From: Gari tellinella
Lineage: Eukaryota; Mollusca; Bivalvia; Cardiida; Psammobiidae
DNA length: 64,000 nt
Assembly: GCA_922989275.2 (NCBI GenBank)
Contig: OV277864.1
Coordinates: 41,973,550 to 42,037,549 of the forward strand
Direction: 5' to 3'
The number at the start of each line of letters is the position of its first letter. Within the stretch, counting starts at the first letter, position 1. The translations under genes and the position numbers were made by a program. Positions 55,655 to 64,000 of this stretch are shown piece after piece. The notes beneath the pieces were generated by a model. The model saw only the letters and a list, made by a program, of their open reading frames with translations, did not search any database and was not told the origin of the DNA.

Positions 55655-56001
55655 CAGCGTTCCCTCTCTACAACGACACCCAATGGGAGACACAGATTGT
55701 GTGCGTTGTTCAGAGGGAGTCGTTACAGGGAGGGAAATTTGCTTACATTTGCAAACAGCTTGAATCCAGATCAGAGGCCGCGTTACGCGGCGTCTGATCT
55801 GGATTCAAGCTGTTTGTAAACCGTCATTATATTTATTCCATCAAAATGTAATTTTGAGAAAAAACAGCAGCCGACAATTTGAAGCAGACGATACTGCAGC
55901 AGTAAAAGTGTTAAACATTTTGTATTTTTGTGGAACAGCCGTAAGGGTCGTTGTAAGGAGGGAATCGTTGTTGGGAGGGCCGTTGTAGAGAGGGAGCGCT
56001 G
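55655..56001. mobile_element. Family G MITE (TA target) with nested C/D element
   Basis: TA at 55653-55654 and 56002-56003. Ends CAGCGTTCCCTCTCTACAAC and GTTGTAGAGAGGGAGCGCTG are near-perfect inverted repeats. The insert (about 55737-55913) has hairpin AGCTTGAATCCAGATCAGAG, GCCGCGTTACGCGGCG and a TTAA at 55910-55913. Confidence 0.8.
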
Positions 56002-56034
56002 TAATAGGTTTGCTTATAAAACTAATATACCATT

Positions 56035-56135
56035 AAACCCTTTCACTGCCAACGACGCAAAAACACACGTTTTCAAATAGTTTGGATTCTGATCAATAGA
56101 AAAAGCAGACAAAATAATAAACAACAATATGACTC
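56035..56135 (+). repeat. Family D fragment, internally deleted
   Basis: ATTAAACCCTTTCACTGCC, AATAGTTTGGATTCTGATCA, then AGAAAAAGCAGAC. Only the left arm remains. Confidence 0.6.
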
Positions 56136-56299
56136 TTTCATGTGAAAATACATTGGTTAGCAAACATAACCGTTTCTACCATTTTCAATATTACAACGAT
56201 ATATCAAACAAATTTAAAATATATTAACACTCGACTTTTTAGAAATATTTGGCATCGGGAAGCATGGCGAGAGCAAAGCGAAATTGTTAAGGAAGATAT

Positions 56300-56583
56300 C
56301 TGAACTCTATTTCTTTAGTGTTTCAATAAGGCTACTATGTAACTCTACGTCATAGTCGGTCCTAGTTTTGAAGATGGTTGGACACTTAAAGTCAGTTGAA
56401 ATTAAAGCAGAATGCGCCTGAAGGCGCACACGGCTTTATGTTCAGCCTGCTTTAAGTGACCAGCTGTAAGGATATACATAATATTTATTTTGGTTGACAT
56501 TCATTGCTGTAAAAAGTGTAACTGTTTCGTGAATGGAGAACTTGATTAAATGTGTAAAACGGCGTATCTATGGGGTATGAGGT
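56300..56583 (+). mobile_element. Family B MITE, diverged
   Basis: Core CTTAAAGTCAGTTGAAATTA, AATGCGCCTGAAGGCGCACA, TTCAGCCTGCTTTAAGTGAC; right end ATCTATGGGGTATGAGG and TTAA. Left end unclear. Confidence 0.65.
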
Positions 56584-56589
56584 TAACCC

Positions 56590-57130
56590 ACACAAAACAA
56601 ACAGTTTAGGTTTGTTCGAAATAGCAATGACTTTCTGTTTAAATCATATGTGGGTATCAATCAAGAACTTGAAAGGTTTTCAAATCATCTTTGTTCAGTT
56701 ATATGTATAACAAGAAGTCAAGAGGCGTTACGTGTTTTGAATTAAGACAGGTACATTTACTTGTTATTGTAATGCTGTAAGATCATTTAGTGCTGCTTTA
56801 TGAATTTTGCTTAGAGCTCACAGTTCTACTTTAAAGGTCGTATATGGAAAGTATATAGACATATGCTAAAAAAGTAAACGTATCTAGATTACCATGTGCC
56901 TAATTCTTTATCTAAAACTGTCCATGGTTTTCTTTTGCAATTTTTGATAAATTGGTCTTCACCTGTACACATGCACAAATACACTTATATATTAAAACGT
57001 TAGCCGTGAAGCTTATATTATTACAAAAATAAATAACCCTTTGCATGCTATTCACGTGTCATGGGTCATTTCAAATATTACTGTTCAAGCAAACCATTCA
57101 GAACAAACATATATACACAGACGGTATGAA
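56590..57130. other. Gene-free stretch
   Basis: AT-rich, no supported feature. Confidence 0.55.
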
Positions 57131-57141
57131 CAACCTGATAA

Positions 57142-57383
57142 ACTCATTCACCCTTGAAACTTTGAATGGAAAATTCCAATTTCAAAATAAGTCTAGTTCA
57201 TTTTTGACTTTGGGGGTGGTTTTAACGATACATTATAAAATGACAAACAGTATAGACCTTGATCAGAGGGCTCCTTAAGGAGCCCTCTGATCACGGTCTT
57301 TACTGTTTGCATGGGACAAGTGTAATCATCACAGGAACAATGTTTGTAAATGAAGAGTACACTCGTCGCTAGGGTTGAATGTG
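57142..57383 (-). mobile_element. Family K MITE
   Basis: TTAA at 57384-57387. Left TCACCCTTGAAACTTTGAAT; hairpin TAGACCTTGATCAGAGGGCT, CCTTAAGGAGCCCTCTGATC, GGTCTTTACTGTTTGC; right GTCGCTAGGGTTGAATG. Confidence 0.75.
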
Positions 57384-57399
57384 TTAAGAGTATGAATGT

Positions 57400-58430
57400 G
57401 GGCATAGTGGGTACGACTGAGGCTGACATTCCCCAAAAGCAATTGCTTACGATTTCAACTTTTCACAGTCGGCTTGTAAAGATTGGTAGAGAAATTGACA
57501 GCGTAAAGGATAGACCACCAAGGTCCAAGTCTTCAAAATTTACAAATGATAAAGGGATACCATGAGGTCATTCCATAGGCGAGCATATCGACCATTATGC
57601 AAGACTCCTGACAGCTATAGTCGCTGAACTAATGTTGCAAAACGTGTTTTGAATATACAAAAGAAACAGCGAGGTTAATTCTACGAATCAATTGAGTATG
57701 AACATATGATTTTGACCAAAGCTAGTATCAATAAAACTTATGATTTATCGAACTTGATTATGAAGGAAATATTTCCCCTTTTCTGTTTGCTTTTCTGATT
57801 AAAGTAATTTAATTGAATAGTTATTGGTGTTATTAGAATGAACATAACATTGCAGTTTTATGCTGCATTTTTCTTTCAGATTCTCAATGGCCAATATGTT
57901 TAACCTTTTACCAACAGTTTATATAAAAGGAAGTTGAAAATTAACTCTTATGAATAAATACACATTTTTGAATCATGCTACTGATACTAGGGTCTATATC
58001 TGCAAACATTGTATACTTTTCTTTGCCTTTTCGTTTCTTTGTATCGATTATTTTGTTAGTTCTGCATGTTAGCTATATTTTCACTCCATTTTTAACTATT
58101 TCGCTCAAAATGACATTCAAAGGTACAGTGAAACATCGATATCTTGAACTCACTCAAGTCGAACGTATCCTTATAAGGATATGTTCGACCCAAACGATGC
58201 CATACTAATGTAACTAAACTGTAAATATATGGAATTTTGAATTAAGCGACTCGGCATATCGAAGTGCGACTGTGCTTTTTATACATGAACGAACTTTGCA
58301 GATTTCTCTTTCTGCAAAATGTCACACAACGTGAACAGTCGTAATGTGTGTCAAGATTGGTGTCTATTTTCCACATACTATTTATATTTCTCAAACAAGT
58401 CAGTTATTCATAATCATTGTAATATATGTG
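57400..58430. other. Gene-free stretch with Tc1-like ends
   Basis: Bases 58124-58276 show possible Tc1-like MITE ends, CAGTGAAACATCGATATC and CGAAGTGCGACTGTG, with an inner hairpin ACGTATCCTTATAAGGATAT. The rest is AT-rich without protein-like frames. Confidence 0.4.
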
Positions 58431-58439
58431 ACAGCTTAA

Positions 58440-58683
58440 CCCTTTACCTGATAGCTTATTTATAGTATTAAAGATAGGTGACTACTTAAAGCAGGTTGAA
58501 AGTAAAGTAGAATGCGCCTTAGGGCGCATTCTGCTTTACTTTCAGCCTGCTTTCAGCTATCATGTGCTATAATATAGAAAATATTCCTTATAATACATAT
58601 TCATTACTGATTAAATTGGAACTATTTTCTTCAGCGGATGAATAAATCATATCCGCTAAAAGGCGCTTCTATGGGGGAAAGGG
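58440..58683 (+). mobile_element. Family B MITE, complete
   Basis: 244 bp, TTAA at 58436-58439 and 58684-58687. Ends CCCTTTACC and GGGGGAAAGGG. The apex GCGCCTTAGGGCGC differs from the usual GTGCCTTAAGGCAC but still pairs, so both arms changed together. Confidence 0.9.
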
Positions 58684-59029
58684 TTAAAGTCATATAAAAG
58701 TAAAGCAGACAGTTTCTAAAAGACAAATTCCATCTTGCTGTAAGCACCCTCCTGTAATAAAATCTAAATAAGTCTTTTTTGAGTTGCCTTTATAGTCAGA
58801 CCTTACTGTAAGTCAACAAAAACCTTGGGTTTCGTTCTTCCAGAAAATAACGCCATTTGTCTCAACATGCTGCCTCATTAGTAGTCAAACTTCCACTCCG
58901 TCAATTAGTGATTGGTAGCTTTCCTTACCCTTCGCATACTTAATTATCGTCTGTTTGAAAACAGACGTATGTGAAATAACACAGTAAAGATGGTACTTTA
59001 TGACATTTCTAGTGTGGAAACGCTGTGTG

Positions 59030-59150
59030 TACGAATGTCAAACAATTAGGATCCTGATCAAATGCCGATCGTTTTGGTGTCTGAAAGAATCCAAACTGTT
59101 TAAAACATTGGCATAGTCACGTTTAGGATTAATGATCTAGGTGTATGTCC
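59030..59150 (-). repeat. Decayed C/D core
   Basis: GTCAAACAATTAGGATCCTG and AAGAATCCAAACTGTTT around a broken apex. Confidence 0.5.
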
Positions 59151-59159
59151 AGGCAGAAG

Positions 59160-60030
59160 TTATGGGGTTATCATAATAAACAATAGTACCATTATACTGT
59201 TTAGAAATTGTTTTCGTTAGTCGTTATTCACTCTTTGACATTCTTTTTAGTAACACTTTTATTTTCGTTTGTCTACCATCAAACCAACACATTTGAATAA
59301 ATGGTTATGTCAAGTAACCATTGTCGTGCTACCTTCTGTTAAACTTGTAAAATAATGTCAATATCTTAAAATTGCAAATGATCAAGAAATCATCAATCCG
59401 CTTATTAATAACATAAGTATTTCATAATGCATATTTCAGTTGACAGTTGCTCATGACATTATCTTATAAAAATGGGTCTTGCATCTACAGTCAACCCACT
59501 TCTAAGCAATGCTTAAACAAGTAATAATTCATATCTCTTCGACAGACAAGATACAAAAAGCAATGCTGAAAAGTCATTTAGGAGCTGTCGGTGAACTTTA
59601 TGACCTTCATCAAGCATATTACTGCCTTCAATGCGCTTAGAAGTCTTTACTGATCGGTCTCTTAGATTGTCTGCAGAACATTTTGCTTTCATTTGCCTAT
59701 CACTTAAGAACATACAATTATGTTATTTCTCATAAATAACTACGGGACACTTTAATTACAAACTCGCATTAATGCTTCGAGTTTCTGTGTACGCGAGCTA
59801 TTAAACATTTCAGATTTGATTTAACATGAATATAAATAATAGTACGAGTACAAGTCATAGTGATATAAAGTATAGTCTTGCTTTCAAGAACACTTACATG
59901 GTGTGTAATCAAAGCAGTTGACTGCAACAAAAATATGAAAAAGGACTGCATAAGCTTTCTGTCTTACTTTAAGTCTACTACACGCTTAACATATTGTCTT
60001 TACATTATCAATTGTCCTACTTGTAATTGC
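59160..60030. other. Gene-free stretch
   Basis: A minus-strand open segment (59713-59513) reads SDRQMKAKCSADNLRDRSVK; hydrophilic but unrecognised and without clear splice sites. Confidence 0.4.
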
Positions 60031-60044
60031 TATAGCAATGATGT

Positions 60045-60250
60045 AATGCATTCACTGCCAACTTTAATTGTAGTTTGTATCCCAAACCGCCATAATAAAC
60101 TCTGCTTCAGTATTTTGGTCTGCCATATCGTTTTAAAATTAGATTGAAGGCAGTATAAATTAAGAAATACAGACACGGGTATCTAACTATTTTGATTCTG
60201 ATCAGATGCCGAATTATGCGATGTTGGATCTGGATATGGTCTGCTTCCAA
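60045..60250 (-). repeat. Family D fragment
   Basis: ATGCATTCACTGCCAACTTT on the left, TCTGATCAGATGCCGAATTA in the core. The right end is lost. Confidence 0.55.
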
Positions 60251-60259
60251 TGTCGACTT

Positions 60260-61510
60260 CAGTCTAACTTATATACAACTCAATTGAATGAGTTGAGCAA
60301 TGTAGTCATCTTTGCAGTTCCATAATAGCCCTACGCAGGCTATGTTTAATACTTTATCTAAGTGTAGGTTATATATTACTTGAAAAAGACAGTTAACTAT
60401 TTATAAACGGTGATCCATCATATTTAAAACGATGCTTACCATCGGTAATCAATAACAGTTAATAAACCCGTTTCAACTAAACTAAATACAAACAGAAGGC
60501 AATAAAATGTAGAGAGAGATCGCTTTTTTCTGACGATTCGTTTTAATCTGAATCTTTATTTGACGCCGGGTTAATTCCTTTGAAAAATAACATGTTAATC
60601 TTTCCCAATAAACAGGATCTTATGCTCCACTATATTTAATATTTCTATAGGGATCGATGCTTCTGTGAAAAGTCACGGAATATTGGTTTTGACTGCAGAC
60701 GCAGTAAACTAAATTGCATCAAAAATGCAAGACCTTTGAATTATAGTTCAACTAATATATTACCTACAATAAAAAAGCGTACAAACATGGTGACTTCTAC
60801 ATGAAGGGTACTGCTTAATGAAGGACATTTGCGGTTTCAGTATCAATGTTTAAACCATAATCATACAATGTTGATTTTATATAAAAGTGTCTATTAATTT
60901 CATTTAGTGTCTTCACATGTTAATATTCTTGTCTTCAATCTTATTCCCATGCACATGTAACATACCAAGTTTGTTTATATCCACTTACCTGGGTTCAAGC
61001 TTAAATAATATAAATATGTACATGTAAAGGAAAATCAAATAATTTAAAATATATTATATTATAATGTTAAAGTTTATTTCAATTTCCAACAATGCTTGAA
61101 AGTAACAAAAAAACATCAATTTCGTACCCTAAACTTCTATTGTTGATATATGTTAACTTTTGTTTTATCCACCCGAACATCTCATTCAGGTTTTTTAAGT
61201 ACGCATTTGGCGCATGTATCATAGATATTGCCACCAATATGTTCTAGATATGACACCGAGTTACTCGGTATCTGAATAGAACATTGTATGACGCTTCTAT
61301 TAGAAGAATAGTCATATCTTCACGGAGACTTGTTGCAGAAAATAAAACGAACAAAAAGTATTAGCGTGATGAAGTTAAAGCTTTGAAACAATACCATGTG
61401 AATGCTCACACCTCAGTATGTCAAAATAAATTATAATCATTATTATCCATCTAAATATACCACTGATTTCTTTCTTGACACGCAACTATCAAAATCATGA
61501 CATAGAACAT
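60260..61510. other. Gene-free stretch
   Basis: Contains a small family A remnant at about 60480-60625 (AGGCAATAAAATGTAGAG, TTGACGCCGGGTTAATTC, TCTTTCCCAATAAAC) and a short hairpin TGACACCGAGTTACTCGGTA at 61250-61270. Confidence 0.5.
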
Positions 61511-61515
61511 GTAGC

Positions 61516-61664
61516 AGGGCTCCAGATAAGGGGAGTTTTTCAAAAACTAAAACCTTTATTTCTGCTTCAAACCCTATGGTGTCATTACTCACCATAGGAT
61601 TTAGTGCTGTATGAGTGAGAAAATGTTGGATTTGTTCAGATAACTCCCTCTTATCTGGAACCTT
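61516..61664. mobile_element. Family L fold-back element
   Basis: AGGGCTCCAGATAAGGGGAG and CTCCCTCTTATCTGGAACCT. Internal CCTATGGTGTCATTACTCAC against ACCATAGGATTTAG. Confidence 0.7.
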
Positions 61665-62131
61665 GATGTAGCCTTACCTTTTAAGGATATATCTATCCGA
61701 GAATACCAAACACAATTACAGTTATAGTACTTTTAATGAGCTACGCCATGAGAAAAGGGTAACCGATTAGTGTAAACAATGTATATACAGATCCTGGCAA
61801 ACAACAATCAGAATAGACTCAGATCATCCACCGCGTCTATACTGAGACGTTCCCTTTTTCTTTGGCCTTGCTCATATTAAGTTTTTTAAAATTAATAAAT
61901 GAAACATATAATCCGCACCATCCAACCTGTTGCTGCTCCGTTAGCAGAGAAACAGAGTTTACAGAAAGTTTCCTAGGAAATTCCAATACAACTGAATACA
62001 ACACGCGGAATTGGAGCCGCGTAAGACCGGATATTGTCTTTCTTTTACGTTCTTTTCGTTCAGATTTCTCCACCAATAAAAGCCCTTAATGTCTCCTTCA
62101 CTTCCTTATTGCTGTTAATTTCGAATCGCAG

Positions 62132-62261
62132 ATGGCCCTTGGACAAAAATAATGAACAATCAGAAACCGGAGAGTTCGAACGAAGAATTAGAAAACTACA
62201 ATACAGAACTTTGTTAAGATACTTTAAATGGAGATCTGTTGATGGTGATATTTTTGTATAA
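62132..62261 (+). other. Candidate terminal exon, unrecognised
   Basis: A pyrimidine-rich run and acceptor (TTAATTTCGAATCGCAG) precede an open frame reading WPLDKNNEQSETGEFERRIR, KLQYRTLLRYFKWRSVDG, DIFV and stop. It is strongly charged, unlike the translated repeats nearby. No upstream exon is visible, so this is weak. Confidence 0.2.
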
Positions 62262-62269
62262 ACAACTTG

Positions 62270-62350
62270 CAACTTAAAGCATGTTGGGCGTAAAACAGAG
62301 AGCTTTCTGCTTTATTTTCATTTTGCTTTAAACATCAACCTGCCTTGAAA
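62270..62350. repeat. B/E-type hairpin core fragment
   Basis: ACTTAAAGCATGTTGGGCGT, AAAACAGAGAGCTTTCTGC, TTTTGCTTTAAACATCAACC. No ends are visible. Confidence 0.5.
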
Positions 62351-62359
62351 CAGAACGTA

Positions 62360-62940
62360 CCCCTTATTTTTAGCGATCATAAAAGCGATGCTATAGTACA
62401 AATACGGTACTATTATTAGATACGGTTTGAATGAGTATTTCACATGTGCCAACATTTTAAATCAATTTCAAGTAATCTTTGAACAGCTTTTCAATGTCTG
62501 TAATAAAATTTTATTTCAAACCTGATCGGCATGCTAACGAGGACTTTGACAGAAATGAAATGACAGGAAGCCATTGAAATACCGGCATAGCCATTAATTT
62601 TTGTTTGGAACCAAAATTCATACTCCATGGAAACCAATCTCAAATGCGCAAATCAATTTCCGTACAATTTGATATGAATAAGCCATTATTTCTCATTAAC
62701 TGTGATTTTAAATTGAATTTAGTTTTAAACATTACTTGACTGCATTGCAATATGTCTATAAACATTGGCAGATATAGTCAAACGACAAATTATCTAAACA
62801 TGTGTTCTTATCTAAAATAAAGGAAATATAAACGATAAACGAAAACTAGTTTGGCCGAACTATGAGGCAATTTAACAGATATATATTTGTTATGATAGTA
62901 CAATAAACCAACGGCATTACACCACCATCAATCAGAGAAC
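62360..62940. other. Gene-free stretch
   Basis: AT-rich; nothing supported. Confidence 0.55.
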
Positions 62941-62949
62941 GTTGTCCGA

Positions 62950-63145
62950 TATATTGTAAGTGACTACTTGAAACAAGATAAAGCAAGAAAGAAAAGCGTT
63001 TCTCACTTTAATTGTTTTATACCTCCACACGTGTTTAACACCATATATATTGTATAATACCGCAAGGCGCATTCAACTTATCTTTCAACCTGCTTTAAGT
63101 GGTCAATTTTCTTCAAAAACAGAAACTGGCTTTTAAGTGAAGGGT
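62950..63145 (-). mobile_element. Family B MITE, diverged
   Basis: Right part ATCTTTCAACCTGCTTTAAG, TGGTCAATTTTCTTC, AGTGAAGGG with TTAA. The left arm is disrupted (ACTTGAAACAAGATAAAGC). Confidence 0.6.
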
Positions 63146-63423
63146 TAAGATCATGATGAAACCACATTTATAATATTCTTAGCCATGCAAACATCGAAAT
63201 GAATTAGGCTTCATTATGTCACTACCGTGAAAAAGGGTTAAACACCCAAATGCATCGATTAAGGGTCATTTAGGTTAAAAAAAACAGATCGATTGCGTGG
63301 TAGTCATTCCGTGCGTGTGCGTGTACCTCTACTCTGGGTGATATTTTCTATATTTCATCAGCGAAATACCGAATTTGGTGTGTGAGTTCATCTTGGGGTA
63401 GTGATGTTTATTCTATCATTTAC

Positions 63424-63438
63424 AGGTCACTTTGACCT
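63424..63438. promoter_or_regulatory. Perfect nuclear-receptor palindrome (ERE type)
   Basis: AGGTCACTTTGACCT: two AGGTCA half-sites inverted with a 3-bp spacer, the consensus estrogen-response-element layout. It is followed by two more half-site-like TGACCT copies (TTGACCTTGATCTTGACCT). No gene start is visible nearby, so it may be part of a repeat rather than a working enhancer. Confidence 0.4.
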
Positions 63439-63575
63439 TGATCTTGACCTACAAATATAACTATAGAAACTGCGTTTTGGGAGTGTATGCCCTAGACAAA
63501 ATGAGCCACGGATACTAACTTTGATGTATGCTTATGTAGTGCAATATAGGCAGTTTTAGACCCACGAGCCTAACG

Positions 63576-63651
63576 TCCGGACTTTTAGCTCAATGGTTAC
63601 AACGCTCGCATTTCGTGTGGGAGGTCCCGGGTTCGATTCCCGGGTCCGGTC
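63576..63651 (+). other. tRNA-like sequence / SINE head with A and B boxes
   Basis: A-box TAGCTCAATGG (63586-63596) and perfect B-box GGTTCGATTCC (63630-63640). The T arm is perfect (CCGGG TTCGATT CCCGG). The anticodon stem pairs with wobbles; the loop ATTTCGT would give anticodon TTC (Glu). The acceptor (TCCGGAC with GTCCGGT) pairs in six of seven, but the D arm is poor and there are extra bases before the A-box. The downstream 200 bp (GGTAAACGGATTTTTCCGCC, AAGATGGGGAGG) look like a SINE body, so a tRNA-derived SINE is more likely than a working tRNA gene. Confidence 0.5.
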
Positions 63652-63659
63652 ACTATAAT

Positions 63660-64000
63660 AGCGATGTCGGTAAACGGATTTTTCCGCCCCATCTTGTGAC
63701 AAGTGTCCTGCCCTATGCATGGATCACAGTCGTAAGGCCAAAATAGGTATGATCTCGGAAAGATAATAAATGGACCCTCGAAATTAAGATGGGGAGGAAT
63801 TAAAGACCATCGCGGCAGTTTCTTCGAATTTTCATAACATTCAGATTTTTTTTTAATTTTGCATGTTTCTAGTATATGCCCTGTTATGCAAAAATATGAA
63901 ATAAAAATAGGGGGTACCCGAACTGGATTTTTTCTTAATAACTTATTTTTGGGTATACCCCTAATTATCCGGAGACACGTGCTTTTGATAATGAAATCTC
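63660..64000. other. Possible SINE body and tail
   Basis: Non-coding. Contains CCGCCCCATCTTGTGACAAG and AATTAAGATGGGGAGGAATT, and near the end an imperfect inverted repeat, GGGGGTACCC against GGGTATACCCC. No clear tail or target duplication is visible. Confidence 0.35.

Noticed and set aside
55491..55819. Two overlapping 81-90-codon frames
   Set aside because: They run through a family A-type core piece and the family G left end; repeat-derived.

Overview
The window looks like intergenic or intronic DNA from an animal genome, most likely a bivalve mollusc. It is AT-rich, has no bacterial-style gene packing, and is dominated by non-autonomous DNA transposons (MITEs). It also holds one Ty3/gypsy LTR retrotransposon, one CR1-like LINE, one tRNA-derived SINE and a 360-bp satellite. 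The hairpin motif families (AAACAGTTTGGATCCTGATC type) and the SINE body resemble repeats I remember from heterodont bivalves such as Dreissena or Mya. That assignment is recollection, not a search result. I found no complete host gene. A few isolated open segments with splice-like borders (best: 6266-6430 and 1451-1621) may be exons of a host gene whose introns have filled with repeats.

Layout. 1-6.5 kb: two candidate exons among MITE remnants. 6.5-22.5 kb: a dense, nested MITE landscape. 22.9-24.4 kb: four tandem units of about 360 bp. 24.7-26.5 kb: a decayed minus-strand pseudogene of an uncharacterised multicopy protein family. 27.45-27.70 kb: a SINE with a 10-bp target duplication. 28.5-37.5 kb: more MITEs. 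37.5-40.6 kb: a Ty3/gypsy element with a truncated 5' LTR, keeping the end of RNase H, the integrase and a full 3' LTR. 41-46 kb: MITEs. 46.5-50.0 kb: a CR1-like LINE, nearly intact, with one in-frame stop. 50-63 kb: MITEs, including a triple nest. 63.4-63.9 kb: a perfect ERE-type palindrome and a tRNA-like Pol III head.

Repeat families, named here for this window only. A: TA target, ends CAGTGGAGAA, about 246 bp; its + orientation is set here by AATAAACGCG near the left end. B: TTAA target, ends CCCTTTACC/GGGGAAAGGG, about 245 bp. C and D: TTAA target, ends CCCTTTCACTGCC or CCCTTTCACTCTC, about 206-241 bp. E: TA target, ends CAGTAAAACC, about 206 bp. F: ends GGGGCCCGTTTCAT. G: ends CAGCGTTCCCTC. 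H: ends CAGTGAAAACCCTC. J and K: TTAA-flanked relatives. L: ends GGGCTCCAGATAAG. M: ends CAGTGGTAAATACG.

The most interesting structure is modularity. One long hairpin core (AAACAGTTTGGA..GATCAGACGCC and its reverse complement) sits in the centre of families A, C, D, J and, in diverged form, K, although A has TA-type (Tc1/mariner-like) ends and the others TTAA-type (piggyBac-like) ends. A second hairpin core (CTTAAAGCAGGTTGAAAGTA..) is likewise shared by B (TTAA) and E (TA). Families also insert into one another at repeatable positions: three TTAA elements entered the same subterminal GTTTAAAC site of family A, and family A has inserted into its own older copies, twice at the hairpin apex.
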